Positions 35,724 through 44,757 of a stretch of 64,000 nucleotides of DNA are shown piece by piece. Each line of letters opens with the position of its first letter. Position 1 is the first letter of the stretch. This stretch comes from Planctomycetota bacterium (GTDB taxonomy: Bacteria > Planctomycetota > UBA1135 > GCA-002686595), in the NCBI GenBank assembly GCA_016712565.1, contig JADJQU010000006.1:434001-498000 (forward strand), written 5' to 3'. The position numbers and the translations under genes were made by a program. The notes under the pieces were generated by a model. That model was not told where the DNA came from and made no database searches. It worked only from the letters and a program-made list of their open reading frames with translations.

Positions 35724-36796
35724 GTCCGCTGCTCCTCTTGCAGGCCACGGAGGCCGCGGACGCCGTGCAAAGCGTCGCCGAGGCGCGACTGCAGGTCTTC
35801 GGCGACTACTTCCTCGCCAATCCGTGGTTCCTGCTGTTGGCGCCCCTGGGGTGGCTCGCCCTGCTCCACGGCCGTTCGCGCCGTTCCCGCTCGGCGGGTC
35901 GCGTGGGGGTGCTGCCCGCCGGCAGCCTGCCGCGCTCCACCGCCCAGCGGCTCGCCTTCCTGCCCACGCTGCTCGAAGGGGCGGCCCTGCTGCTGGTGGC
36001 GGTCGCCATGGCGCGGCCCGTGCGCGCCAACGAGCTGCGCACGAACACGAGCGAGGGCATCGACATCGTGCTGGCCGTGGACCGCTCGGGCTCCATGCAG
36101 CACAAGGACCTCGACCCGGAGAAGACGCGCCTGGAGGTGGTCAAGGAGGTCGTCGGCGACTTCGCGGTGCGTCGCACCGGAGATCGCGTGGGGGCCGCCG
36201 ATTCCTGCGCGCTGATCACCTTCGCGCGCTTCCCCCAGCTCCTGTGCCCGTTCACCCTCGATGCCGGGGCCCTGACCAGCTTCCTCGACTCGGTGGAGCT
36301 CGTGAAGTACGAGGCGGAGGACGGCACGGCCATCGGTCGGGGGCTGGCCAAGGCGGTGGCGACTCTGCAGGCGTCGCCGGCCAAATCGCGGGTCGTGGTG
36401 CTGCTCACCGACGGTGAGAACAACGTGGACGACATCACTCCCGCGGCGGCGGCGGAACTGGCAGCGGAGAAGGGCGTCAAGGTCTACACCGTGCTCGCGG
36501 GGCGCTTCGTCTATCAGCAGGACCTGTTCGGGCGCGTGTTCCCCAGCGAAGTGGAGCTGGACACCAAGGACCTGCGCCTGATCGCCGAGACCACCGGCGG
36601 CAAGTTCTTTCGCGCCAAGGACCGCAAGGCCCTGGAGGACACCTACGCCGAGATCGAGCGCCTGGAGCGCACGCCGCGCACCGAGGAGCGGCGCGTGGAC
36701 ACCTTCGACCTGTACCCGCGCGTGCTCCTCCTGGCCCTGTTCTGCTATGGGACCGCATGGCTGTGCCAGGCCACCTGGGCCCGGAGGCTTCTGTGA
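35720..36796 (+). CDS. batA: BatA, VWA-domain membrane protein
   Basis: The 358-residue protein has two N-terminal membrane helices (about 28-50 and 68-92) and a VWA domain with MIDAS motif DRSGSMQHKD near residue 120. The second metal residues are Thr in DGTAIGRGL and Asp in LLTDGENNVDD. A C-terminal membrane segment follows. BatA sits in the inner membrane in a complex with the other Bat proteins and protects against envelope or oxidative stress in several phyla. Start GTG overlaps the preceding stop (GTGA), and its own stop overlaps the batB GTG. Confidence 0.92.
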   Translation: MSPLLLLQATEAADAVQSVAEARLQVFGDYFLANPWFLLLAPLGWLALLHGRSRRSRSAGRVGVLPAGSLPRSTAQRLAFLPTLLEGAALLLVAVAMARPVRANELRTNTSEGIDIVLAVDRSGSMQHKDLDPEKTRLEVVKEVVGDFAVRRTGDRVGAADSCALITFARFPQLLCPFTLDAGALTSFLDSVELVKYEAEDGTAIGRGLAKAVATLQASPAKSRVVVLLTDGENNVDDITPAAAAELAAEKGVKVYTVLAGRFVYQQDLFGRVFPSEVELDTKDLRLIAETTGGKFFRAKDRKALEDTYAEIERLERTPRTEERRVDTFDLYPRVLLLALFCYGTAWLCQATWARRLL

Positions 36797-38118
36797 TCCA
36801 GAGCTCGTTCCTGGGATTCGGCTGGCTGCGGCCCGAGCTCTTGTGGTGGGCCCTGGCGGGCTTGGCCCTGGCGCTCCTGGGAGCGTGGGCCGTGGCCCGC
36901 CGCGCCCGGGCCGTGCGCGCGCTGGTTTCCGCGCGCCAGCTGGAGCGTTTCGTGCCGGACCTTTCCCACAACCGTCCGCGGGCGCGTTTCCTCCTGGCGG
37001 GGCTCGCGCTGGCGTTCCTGGCCCTGGCGGCGGCGGGTCCCGTCCGCGGCCACACCCTGCGGGAGGTGCGCCGCCGCGGTCTCGACATCGTCGTGTGCGT
37101 GGACACCTCGCGCTCCATGCTCGTGCGCGACCTGCGGCCCGACCGCATGTCGCGGGCGCGGCGCGAGGTGCGCGGCCTGATCGACCGCCTGCGGGGCGAC
37201 CGCATGGCGCTGATCGCCTTCGCCGGCGACGCGCGCGAAGTGGCGCCGCTGACCCACGATCAGATCGCCCTCGCCACGCTGCTGGAGAGCGTGACGCCCG
37301 CCGAGAACGAGAAGGGCGGCACCGATTTGGGCGCGGCCCTGGAGCGCGCCTTGGCCCTCTTCGACGGCCGCACCGGCGCCCACGAGTGCGTGGTCGTGCT
37401 CACCGACGGCGAGGACCTGGAGGGCCGCGGCCTGGAAGTGGCCCGTGGGGCCGGCGAACGCGGCGTCAAGGTCTTCGTGGTCGGCATGGGCACCGAGGCC
37501 GGCGGCAAGATCCCCCTGGATCGGCCGGATGGGGGCGAGTCGTTCCTGCGCGACAAGCAGGGCCAGGAGGTGGTGTCCACCCTGCAAGGAGGGAGCCTGG
37601 AGGCCGTCGCCAAGGCCACGGGCGGAGACTACTTGCCCGCCGACGCCTCCGCGGCACCCCTGGAGGAGCTGTACGACAAGCGCATTTCGCGTCTGGAGGC
37701 CCGCGATCTGCGCGGCGGCCAAGAATTCGTGCCCCACGACCGATTCCAGTGGTTTTTGGGCCTGGGGGCGGGGGCTGCGATCCTCGCGGCGGGTTTGCGC
37801 GAGCGCAGGGCCCGCGCCCGGGGGACTTCGCGATCCCGCGGGCCTCGCTCCGCGGGGCGCGGGTTCGCGCGGCGCGGCGGCCCCAGGGGCCCCGAGACCG
37901 GCCGGCCCTCCTGGGCCCGGGGTTTTGCGCCCTGGATTTTCCTGGCCCTGCCCCAGGGATCTCCGGCGACCCCAGCGCCGCCTCTCCCCGCGCCTCCCGC
38001 GCAGGCGGCGGCCGCGGAGCCGTCCCCGGCGCAGCCCTCCCCGGCGCAGCCCTCAGCGGCGCAGCCCCCCGCCCGCGAAGCAGCCCTACGGGGGCAGCCT
38101 GCGACAGGGCCTGGGTGA
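36793..38118 (+). CDS. batB: BatB, VWA-domain membrane protein; probably the N-terminal part of a BatB-BatC fusion
   Basis: It begins at GTG (overlapping the batA stop) with two membrane helices (about 12-35 and 68-90), then a VWA domain with DTSRSM near 110 and VVVLTDGEDLEG near 215. A membrane segment follows at about 315-335. The frame then runs through a Pro/Ala/Gln-rich stretch with a 15-base repeat (PSPAQ) and stops at 38118. The BatC-like TPR region that follows is in the next frame. Removing one C from the six-C run at 38065-38070 joins them with no stop between, giving a 764-residue BatB-BatC protein as known in some other bacteria. Confidence 0.88.
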   Translation: MIQSSFLGFGWLRPELLWWALAGLALALLGAWAVARRARAVRALVSARQLERFVPDLSHNRPRARFLLAGLALAFLALAAAGPVRGHTLREVRRRGLDIVVCVDTSRSMLVRDLRPDRMSRARREVRGLIDRLRGDRMALIAFAGDAREVAPLTHDQIALATLLESVTPAENEKGGTDLGAALERALALFDGRTGAHECVVVLTDGEDLEGRGLEVARGAGERGVKVFVVGMGTEAGGKIPLDRPDGGESFLRDKQGQEVVSTLQGGSLEAVAKATGGDYLPADASAAPLEELYDKRISRLEARDLRGGQEFVPHDRFQWFLGLGAGAAILAAGLRERRARARGTSRSRGPRSAGRGFARRGGPRGPETGRPSWARGFAPWIFLALPQGSPATPAPPLPAPPAQAAAAEPSPAQPSPAQPSAAQPPAREAALRGQPATGPG

Positions 38119-39088
38119 ATTGCGCGCCGTGCTGGAGAAGCCTGCTCCCGACCGCGGGGCCCTGGAGCAGGCCCTGGCGCTCGCCGCTGGATTGGCGGCC
38201 AAGCCGCTCTCGGACGACGAGCGTGCGCTGGTCTTCTACCATCGGGGCGCGCTCTTGGAACGCGCGGGCCGACTCCAGGAAGCGGCGCGTTCCTTCGCCG
38301 AATGCGGCGGGCTCGCCGATCCGGGATCCGCGCGACTCGATGCCTGGTACAACGCGGGCACGTGCCTGCTCTCCCACGCCGACGGGCTCTTCCTCGCCAT
38401 CCCCGAGGTGCGCGAGAGCCGCAAGCTGCCGCCCCTGGCGCCCGCTGCCCCCGCTGCTCCCGGCGCGGCCCCGGCGCCCGGGCCCTCTGCGCCCGGGCCC
38501 TCTGCGCCCGCGGATCCCAATCAGGATCTAGAGGCCGCCCGCTCCGCCTTCGAGGATTCCATCGAGGCCCTGACCCTGCGCCTCCGCGCCGATTGGCACG
38601 ATCTCGACACGCGCGCCAACCTGGAGCTGGCTCGCAAGCGCCTGCGCGAGCTCGACGAAATCGCCAAGCGGCGCGAGCAGGAGCAGCAACAGGAAGACCA
38701 GAAGGATCCGAAGCAGGACGAGAAGCAGAAGGACCCCAAGGAGCAGGATCCAGAGAAGCAGGAACCGAAGCAGGATCAGGAAGGGCAGGATTCCAAGCCC
38801 CAGGACCCCGAAAAGCAGGACCCCGCAAAGCAGGACCCCCAGCAGAAGGAAACCGGGGATCCCAAGGAAAAGCCCGAACAGCCTGCGGAGCCGCCCCCGG
38901 AGCCCAAGGACGGGGAACAAAAGCAGGAACCGCAGCCGACGCCGGCGGGCCAGCCGGAAGAGCGCGAGCTCTCCAAGGAGGAGGTCCTGCGCCTCTTCGA
39001 CCAGCTCGCGGACATCGAGCGGCAGGCCAAGGAACTCCAGGCGCGCATCCGTGCGACGCGCCGACAGCCCGTGGAGAAGGACTGGTGA
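38069..39088 (+). CDS. batC: BatC-like TPR protein (5' end at a likely frameshift)
   Basis: The frame opens with QPYGGSLRQGLGELRAVLEK and contains TPR-like helices (DERALVFYHRGALLERAGRLQEAARSFAEC). A Pro/Ala linker and a long Lys/Gln/Asp/Pro low-complexity region (about 50 residues of DPxKQ repeats) follow, then a final coiled helix ending at the stop 39088. BatC proteins help assemble the Bat complex in the periplasm. No good start codon with a signal peptide exists in this frame (only TTG at 38120), which supports fusion to BatB. Coordinates begin at the C run; the true start is batB's if the frameshift is an artefact. The stop overlaps the batD GTG. Confidence 0.72.
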   Translation, partial: PPAKQPYGGSLRQGLGELRAVLEKPAPDRGALEQALALAAGLAAKPLSDDERALVFYHRGALLERAGRLQEAARSFAECGGLADPGSARLDAWYNAGTCLLSHADGLFLAIPEVRESRKLPPLAPAAPAAPGAAPAPGPSAPGPSAPADPNQDLEAARSAFEDSIEALTLRLRADWHDLDTRANLELARKRLRELDEIAKRREQEQQQEDQKDPKQDEKQKDPKEQDPEKQEPKQDQEGQDSKPQDPEKQDPAKQDPQQKETGDPKEKPEQPAEPPPEPKDGEQKQEPQPTPAGQPEERELSKEEVLRLFDQLADIERQAKELQARIRATRRQPVEKDW

Positions 39089-40899
39089 TCGAACCCGGCC
39101 TCGCATTCCCATTCGCGTTCCCACGCGCTGGCGCCCGCAGCCTGGCAACCGCTCTGGCGCGGACCCTGTGGATCCTCTTCGTCTGCTCCTGGTGCGCCGT
39201 GGCCGGCGCCCAGAGCCAGGCCCGGGTCTCCGTGCGGCTTTCCACCGGCGTGGTCAAGCTGGGCAGCGACGCGGCCCTGGTCGCCACCGTCGAAAACGCC
39301 GCCTTCAGCGACGTGCGACCGCTGCCCGCGGTGGACGGGCTGCGCCTGGGCCCCTGGAGCGTCCCGACCGTGCGCTCGATGACCTCCAACGTCAACGGCC
39401 GCCTGACCCGCAGCGATGAGCGCACCTGGACCGCCCCGGTGAGACCCCAGCGCAAGGGCGAGTTCACGATCCCGGCCCTGGAGTTCAACGTCGACGGCTC
39501 CGTCGTGCAAAGCCAGCCCCTGACGCTCACCGTGGTCGAGGACCTGAAGGGCGAGGAGCTGGGCACGTTCACCCTGAGCGCCTCCTCCAACAAGGTGGTC
39601 GAGGGCGAGCCCTTCACCGTGGAGCTGGTCTTCGGCTGGGATGCGGCCCTGGGGGAGCGCATCAACTGGGCCAACCTCTCGCTCTCCTGGTGGGGGCAGC
39701 TCTCGGGCGCGGTGGAGAACGACCCGCCGGCTCCCGCCCCGGGGAGCTCGATCGTCGAAATCGTGCTCAACACCAACGAGACCGTGCGCGTCGAGGAGCT
39801 GCCCCGGGCCCAGGTCCGCGGCCGCCTCTTCCGCCTGTTCCGGCTGGTGCGCTCGTTCACGCCCACCCGCGGCGGGACCCTGGAGTTCCCCACGAGCTGG
39901 CTGGAGTTCTCGCGCGTCGAGGAATCCGGCGACATCTTCTCCTTCCAGCGCCGCCGCGAACGGGTGGAGTCCTACTTCGTGCGCAGCGAACCCGTGAAGG
40001 TGGAGGTGATCCAGCTTCCCGAGGACGGCCGGCCGCCGGACTACGGCGGCGCCATCGGCAGCTTCACGGCCCGGGCCTCGGCCACGCCGCGGGACGTGGA
40101 CGCGGGGGAGTCGATCAAGTTCAAGGTCGAGTGGACGGGTCGCGGAAACCTGCAGTACTTCACGCCGCCCGAGCCCAGCCGCAGCGATGCCTTCGCGGGC
40201 TTCCGCGTCTACGGAAAGACGGAGACCAAGAGCCTGGAGCGCCGCACGGTGGTCTACGACATCGCGCCGCGCTCGGCGGAGGTGAAGGAGATTCCGCCCC
40301 TCCAGCTCCCCGTCTTCGATCCGAGCACCGGCCGCTACACCAGCGTCGCCACCGAGCCCCTGGCCATCAACGTGCGGGCCCTGGCGCGGGCCAGCGGACT
40401 CGAGGACGCCGCAACGGGTCCGGCCCTGCAGACCGACCTGCGCGACGTTCCCGGCACGCTCTCCCGCGAGGGCGAGCTGCCGCGGCCCGGGGCGCTCCCG
40501 GTGCTGGCCCTGCTGGCCTCGCTGCCGCTCCTGTGGCCCGTGGCCCAGGGGGTTCTGCGCCGCCGCGGGGACCCGTGGGCACCGCTGGCGCAGAAGCGCA
40601 ATCGCGCCCGCCGCGAACTGGAGCGCGAGCTGTCCGCGGCGGACAGTGCCCGCGCGGATCTCGCGGCGCTGCAGCGCTACCTGGGGGCGCGCACGGCGGA
40701 GAGCCCGGCGGCCTGGCAGGGCCGCGACCTGGAGGCCTGGTTCGCGCGCCACGCCGCCTCGGTGCCCGGGGAGCTGGTGCGCGAACTCTCGCGCCTGACC
40801 CTGGAGTTGGAGGCGGCCGCCTGGGGCGGCGGCGCAAGGCCCGCGACCCGCGAACGCGCCGCGGCCCTGGTCCAAGGACTCGAACGGAGCGGCCTGTGA
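39085..40899 (+). CDS. batD: BatD-like protein (BatD/oxygen tolerance family)
   Basis: The 604-residue protein has a signal peptide ending at AVAGAQ (near 47) and three or more immunoglobulin-like domains typical of BatD, for example RVSVRLSTGVVKLGSDAALVATVE. Late landmarks are SIKFKVEWTGRGNLQYFTPP and PPLQLPVFDPSTGRY. A C-terminal membrane helix (LPVLALLASLPLLWPVAQG, about 470-490) and a cytoplasmic helical tail follow. It probably displays BatA/BatB partners on the periplasmic side. The GTG start overlaps the BatC stop (GTGA) and its stop overlaps the batE GTG. Confidence 0.92.
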   Translation: MIEPGLAFPFAFPRAGARSLATALARTLWILFVCSWCAVAGAQSQARVSVRLSTGVVKLGSDAALVATVENAAFSDVRPLPAVDGLRLGPWSVPTVRSMTSNVNGRLTRSDERTWTAPVRPQRKGEFTIPALEFNVDGSVVQSQPLTLTVVEDLKGEELGTFTLSASSNKVVEGEPFTVELVFGWDAALGERINWANLSLSWWGQLSGAVENDPPAPAPGSSIVEIVLNTNETVRVEELPRAQVRGRLFRLFRLVRSFTPTRGGTLEFPTSWLEFSRVEESGDIFSFQRRRERVESYFVRSEPVKVEVIQLPEDGRPPDYGGAIGSFTARASATPRDVDAGESIKFKVEWTGRGNLQYFTPPEPSRSDAFAGFRVYGKTETKSLERRTVVYDIAPRSAEVKEIPPLQLPVFDPSTGRYTSVATEPLAINVRALARASGLEDAATGPALQTDLRDVPGTLSREGELPRPGALPVLALLASLPLLWPVAQGVLRRRGDPWAPLAQKRNRARRELERELSAADSARADLAALQRYLGARTAESPAAWQGRDLEAWFARHAASVPGELVRELSRLTLELEAAAWGGGARPATRERAAALVQGLERSGL

Positions 40900-41726
40900 A
40901 CGCACTTCGCTGGACGGTGCTCGTGTTCCTGCTCGCCTGGACGTGGACCGCGGCCCCCGCGCGGGCCCAAGGAGGTTCCCCCGGGGCCGCCGCGAGCCCG
41001 GCCCCGGGAGCCGTCGCCGACGTGGACACGCTGTTCCGCCGCGGCATGGAGGCCTACCGCGCGCCCACGGCGGATTTCGCGGGCGCCCGCGCCCACTGGA
41101 TCGCGGCCCTGGCCCAGGCGACCCACGGGGAGAGCTCCGGCGTGCGGGCCCAGTTGTGCAAGAGCCTCGGCAACGTGGCCTTTCGTCAGGAGCGCCCCCT
41201 GGAGGCGGCGGCGTGGTTCACGGCCGCCATCCGCCTCTCGCCCCGGGACGGCGACGCCTGGGCCAATCTGGAGTTCTCCCGCAGCAAGGCCGGTCTCGAG
41301 CCCCTGGACCGCGGCGATCTGGCCTCCACGGTCCGGAGACTGCTGCTGCTGCAGAGCCTGGCCGAGGCCGAGTGGCTGGTGCTGATCCTGGCGGCGGTCG
41401 TGCTGGTGCTGCTCTCGCTGAGGGCCACGGTCCTGGGGAGCGCGGCCAACCGCCCCCTGATCGTCCTGTGCCTGCTGTTGTCCCTGTCCGTGGTCCCCTG
41501 GATCGTCCAATGGCGCGAGTCCACCCGGGATCCCCTGTTCGTCGTCTCCACGGCCGGAATCAACGTGGGAAGTGAGCCGCGCGCCTCGGCGGCCAAGGTG
41601 GCGGTCCTCTCGGCGGGGGCGGAGGTCCTCAGGCTCGAGGAGCTGGCGGGCTGGACGCGCGTCCAGTGCGCCGACGGAACCCGCGGCTGGGTCGCCAGCG
41701 ACACGGTCTTCGCCCTGCGCCGCTGA
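40896..41726 (+). CDS. batE: BatE-like TPR and SH3b protein
   Basis: The 276-residue protein has a signal peptide (about 1-27), TPR helices (45-130; SLGNVAFRQERPLEAAAWFTAAIRL), two membrane helices (about 163-185 and 190-210), and a C-terminal SH3b domain (TAGINVGSEPRASAAKV through GWVASDTVFAL). This is the BatE layout. GTG start, overlapping batD. It is the last gene of the Bat operon; the right edge of its stop codon is the left edge of the inverted-repeat element at 41726-41889. Confidence 0.9.
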   Translation: MNALRWTVLVFLLAWTWTAAPARAQGGSPGAAASPAPGAVADVDTLFRRGMEAYRAPTADFAGARAHWIAALAQATHGESSGVRAQLCKSLGNVAFRQERPLEAAAWFTAAIRLSPRDGDAWANLEFSRSKAGLEPLDRGDLASTVRRLLLLQSLAEAEWLVLILAAVVLVLLSLRATVLGSAANRPLIVLCLLLSLSVVPWIVQWRESTRDPLFVVSTAGINVGSEPRASAAKVAVLSAGAEVLRLEELAGWTRVQCADGTRGWVASDTVFALRR

Positions 41727-41889
41727 GAGCACGTCCCAGAACCTGCGGGGTTCCTTGGGTGTGCCGGGGCCGCGATCCGCTAGGCGCGGCGACGACGCGT
41801 ATTCGCGGCAATACTTAGGAGGAGCCGCAACGGCGCGGGCGCGAGCCACGGAGCGGCCAAGGGGCCCCGCAGGTTCTAGGACGTGCTCT
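41726..41889. repeat. 164 bp element with 25 bp inverted repeats (MITE-like or structured RNA)
   Basis: The left arm 41726-41750 and right arm 41865-41889 are inverted repeats that match at 24 of 25 bases (arm starts AGAGCACGTCC). A weaker match continues inward (GGGGTTCCTTGG against GGGGCCCCTTGG). The interior is unique, with a small GTATT/AATAC hairpin at 41799-41814. It lies directly after the batE stop and before the degenerate phosphatase gene. No transposase is present. It could be a non-autonomous mobile element or an elaborate terminator; copies elsewhere in the genome would decide. Confidence 0.6.
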
Positions 41890-41929
41890 GAGTCTTGTGT
41901 CCAGGGGCGCGGGCGACCATGCTCTCGCC

Positions 41930-43387
41930 ATGGGCATGAACTCGGCAGGGCTCGCTGGGTGCGCGGCGCTGCTGGCCCTGTGCGCCGCCTGCGAATTCGA
42001 CCAGGGGGGGCCGCCCGGCCGCGGCGTGCTGGTGATCGCCGTGGACGCCCTGCGCTACGACCACCTGGGCCTCGGCGGCTACGACCGGCCCACGTCACCG
42101 ACCCTCGACCAACTGGCCCGGGAGGGGGTTTCCTTCCGCAACGCCTTTGCGGCGGCGCCGCGCCAGATCCCGGCCCACGTGGCGCTCCTGTCGGCCTGCG
42201 ATCCCAGGCTCGCCCGTCGGATCCTGCCCGAGGACGTGCAGGTGAATCAGGCGACCCTGTGGAACTGGGCCGACGACGCGCCCCATCCGGCGGCGACGTT
42301 CCTGAGCCAGGGCTTCAGCACGGCGGCGTTCTACGATCACCCCAACCTGGCTCCGGTGTACGGCTATGAACGGGGCTTCGGCGTCTACCAGGGGCCGGCC
42401 CGCAACCCCGACACCGGGACGCCGGAGTTCGGCTCCGCGGCGGTGTTTCGACGCTTCGATCGCTGGCTCTCCCAGAACCCGCGCCACCAGGATTGGTTTG
42501 CCTACCTGGAAGTGGCGGATCTGGAGCGCGTGTGGGGCGAACGGGACGAGCGCTGGGACACGTACTTCCCGCCGCGGCCCGAGCTTGCCCGCGTGCCGCC
42601 GGTGGGCGATGCCCAGCACCTGTTCTTCGCCGTGCCCCGCAGCCGTTGGCCCGGGGGCATGACCACCTGGGGGGAATACGAGGCGCGCTATGACGGCGCC
42701 ATCCTGGAGTTCGACGGCGCCCTGGCGCGCCTGAGGGCCCGGCTGGAGCAACTGGGCCGCCTGGAGAACACGACCGTGGTCGTGGTGGGCGCCTACGGCA
42801 TGAGCTTCGGTGAGAGCGGCCTGATGCTCGACAGCGGAACCCTCTCGGACTGCGACCTGCACGTGCCGCTGATCGTGCGGCCGGCCACGGCCCTCGCGGT
42901 GCGCTCGGGCAGCGAGAGCGACGCCCTGGTCTCCACGTGCGACGTGTTGCCGACGCTCCTGGAACTGGCGGGCCTGAGGTCCGAGGAGGGCCTCGACGGC
43001 CGCTCCTTCGCCGAGGCCCTCACCCGGGCGGACTTTTCCGGTCGCGAGGTCGTGCACGCCAGTTGCGCTTTCCAGGAGGGTTACGCGGCGCTGGATCGCG
43101 AGGGCTGCTTCGAGCGCACCTGGCCCGGCCGCGGCGTCGACGCGCGGCTCTCGGCCTCCTGGTTCGGCGACCCGGGCCTGCGGCCCGACGTGCTGCGCGA
43201 GGTGTATCACGACCGCCGCGCCGGGGGCCTGGGCCACCTGGAGGACGCACCGGCCACGTCGGAGGCCGCCCAGCGACTGGCCGCCGCGGCAGGCGAGTGG
43301 AGCCGCAAGGTGGAGGGGCGGCGCGCGCGCCTGCAGGGTCCCGTCGCGCCCCTGGCTCCGGCCGCTCCGTCCAGCGTCCGGCGATGA
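41930..43387 (+). CDS. Alkaline-phosphatase-superfamily (sulfatase-fold) lipoprotein, probably inactive
   Basis: The 485-residue protein has a lipoprotein-type signal with ALLALCAAC near residue 20. It has a sulfatase-fold beginning, GVLVIAVDALRYDHLGLGGYDRPTSPTLDQLA. The nucleophile position, normally Cys, Ser or Thr in a T/C-x-P-S-H/R pattern, reads RQIPAH with Gln in place. The second metal site, normally DHGE, reads VVGAYGMSFGES, so Asp and His are lost. The fold is clear (CDVLPTLLELAGL) but catalysis looks abolished. It overlaps the downstream GT4 gene (ATGA) and probably works with it. Two nearby starts exist (41930 and 41936). Confidence 0.8.
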   Translation: MGMNSAGLAGCAALLALCAACEFDQGGPPGRGVLVIAVDALRYDHLGLGGYDRPTSPTLDQLAREGVSFRNAFAAAPRQIPAHVALLSACDPRLARRILPEDVQVNQATLWNWADDAPHPAATFLSQGFSTAAFYDHPNLAPVYGYERGFGVYQGPARNPDTGTPEFGSAAVFRRFDRWLSQNPRHQDWFAYLEVADLERVWGERDERWDTYFPPRPELARVPPVGDAQHLFFAVPRSRWPGGMTTWGEYEARYDGAILEFDGALARLRARLEQLGRLENTTVVVVGAYGMSFGESGLMLDSGTLSDCDLHVPLIVRPATALAVRSGSESDALVSTCDVLPTLLELAGLRSEEGLDGRSFAEALTRADFSGREVVHASCAFQEGYAALDREGCFERTWPGRGVDARLSASWFGDPGLRPDVLREVYHDRRAGGLGHLEDAPATSEAAQRLAAAAGEWSRKVEGRRARLQGPVAPLAPAAPSSVRR

Positions 43388-44757
43388 GGATCCTGTTCGT
43401 TTCGCGGGGCTTTCCGCCCCACGGCCGGTGGGGGACCGAGGCCTACACGCTGCAACTGGCGCGGGGCCTCGTGCGTTTGGGCCACCAGGTCAGCGTGTTC
43501 CACCCGGACCTGCGCGACGACCGGCCGGCCTACGGGCTCGAGCGGCTCGAGGAGGGGCCGTTCCGCGTGACTCGCGTGAGCCTGCCCCGGGTTCGCGGCA
43601 AGCGCCTGGAGACGAGCTACGAGGACGAGCGCCTGGAAGCCTGCTTCGCGGCCTTCCTGGAGCGCGAGCGGCCGGATCTGGTGCACTTCACCTACTTGCT
43701 GTGGACCCTCTCGGTGCGCCTGCCCCTGGTGGCCCAGCGCCTGGGCATTCCCGCGGTGCTGACCGCGACCGACTTTGGCCTCGCCTGCCACCGCGGACAG
43801 TGCTTCGACTGGAAGCTCGCCGACTGCGGCGGTCCGCGCCCCGCGGCGGACTGCGCGCGCTGCATTCGCGAGCCCTCCCCGGACGAGGGGCCGCGGCTCG
43901 CCGTGGAGACCAAGCGCTGGCTCGCGCGCGCCCTGGCCCTCTGCGGTGGCTTCGGCCGGGTGGTGGTGACCGCCGACGTGGAGCGGCGCGAAGCCTGCGT
44001 GCGCGAGGCCCTGGGCGCGGTCGCGCACGCCTTCGCGCCCACCGCATCGGTGGTGGGAATGCTGCGCCACGCGGGCCTCGCGCCCGAGCGCATCACGCCC
44101 CTGGTCTACGCCGTGGACGACGCGCCCCTGCTCGCCGCCCGGCCGCGGCCCGCGGGCCCGGAAACGCGCATCGCCTTCCTGGGGCAATTCGCGCCCCACA
44201 AGGGAGCCCACGTGCTGCTGGACGCGGTGGAGATCATGGAGCACCGCCTGCCGGAATCCGTGGAGCCCTGGCGCGTGGTGCTCCACGGCGAGGGCGTCGA
44301 GGGCCGCCACCGCCGTTACCCCGCCGCCCTGGCGGCGCGCGTGCAGCGCACGAACAGCCCCCGGGTGCTGCTTGCGCCGCCCTTCGAAACCGGAGGCGTG
44401 GCGCGCGTCCTGGCCGGGCTCTCCTGCGTGGTGGTGCCGTCCCTGTGGCGCGAGAACGCGCCGCTGTCGGCCCTGGAGGCCCGCGCGGCCGGCATCCCCG
44501 TGATCGCCAGCGACGTGCCCGGCCTCTCCGAGATCATCGAGCCGGGCGTGCACGGGGCGCTGTTCCCGCCCGGGGACGCGGCGGCCCTGGCCGACCTGCT
44601 GCGGGCCGTGATCCTGGGCCGGATTCCCGCGCGGCACGCGCCGTCCCAGCCGCTCTCCTACGCCGATCACCTGGAGCGCGTGCTCGCCGTCTACAGGCGC
44701 GTGGCAGCCTCGGGAGCACCGTGGGGGGGACCGTGGGGGGCCCTCGCGGCGCCATGA
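43384..44757 (+). CDS. GT4 family glycosyltransferase
   Basis: The 457-residue GT-B enzyme starts MRILFVSRGFPPHGRWGTEAYTLQLARGL. A Cys-rich insert follows (residues about 133-160, CHRGQCFDWKLADCGG, CARC), seen in some capsule and LPS GT4 enzymes and possibly metal-binding. The donor domain includes FLGQFAPHKGAHVLLDAV and PSLWRENAPLSALEARAAGIP near 355-375. It overlaps both neighbours by four bases (ATGA), forming a tight three-gene unit with the phosphatase-like lipoprotein and the next GT4. The product is a surface glycan of unknown structure. Confidence 0.88.
   Translation: MRILFVSRGFPPHGRWGTEAYTLQLARGLVRLGHQVSVFHPDLRDDRPAYGLERLEEGPFRVTRVSLPRVRGKRLETSYEDERLEACFAAFLERERPDLVHFTYLLWTLSVRLPLVAQRLGIPAVLTATDFGLACHRGQCFDWKLADCGGPRPAADCARCIREPSPDEGPRLAVETKRWLARALALCGGFGRVVVTADVERREACVREALGAVAHAFAPTASVVGMLRHAGLAPERITPLVYAVDDAPLLAARPRPAGPETRIAFLGQFAPHKGAHVLLDAVEIMEHRLPESVEPWRVVLHGEGVEGRHRRYPAALAARVQRTNSPRVLLAPPFETGGVARVLAGLSCVVVPSLWRENAPLSALEARAAGIPVIASDVPGLSEIIEPGVHGALFPPGDAAALADLLRAVILGRIPARHAPSQPLSYADHLERVLAVYRRVAASGAPWGGPWGALAAP

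Noticed and set aside
38120..39088. BatC as an independent gene starting at TTG 38120
   Set aside because: The start would lack a signal peptide and sit inside a conserved-looking segment; joining to the upstream frame by one base explains the data better.
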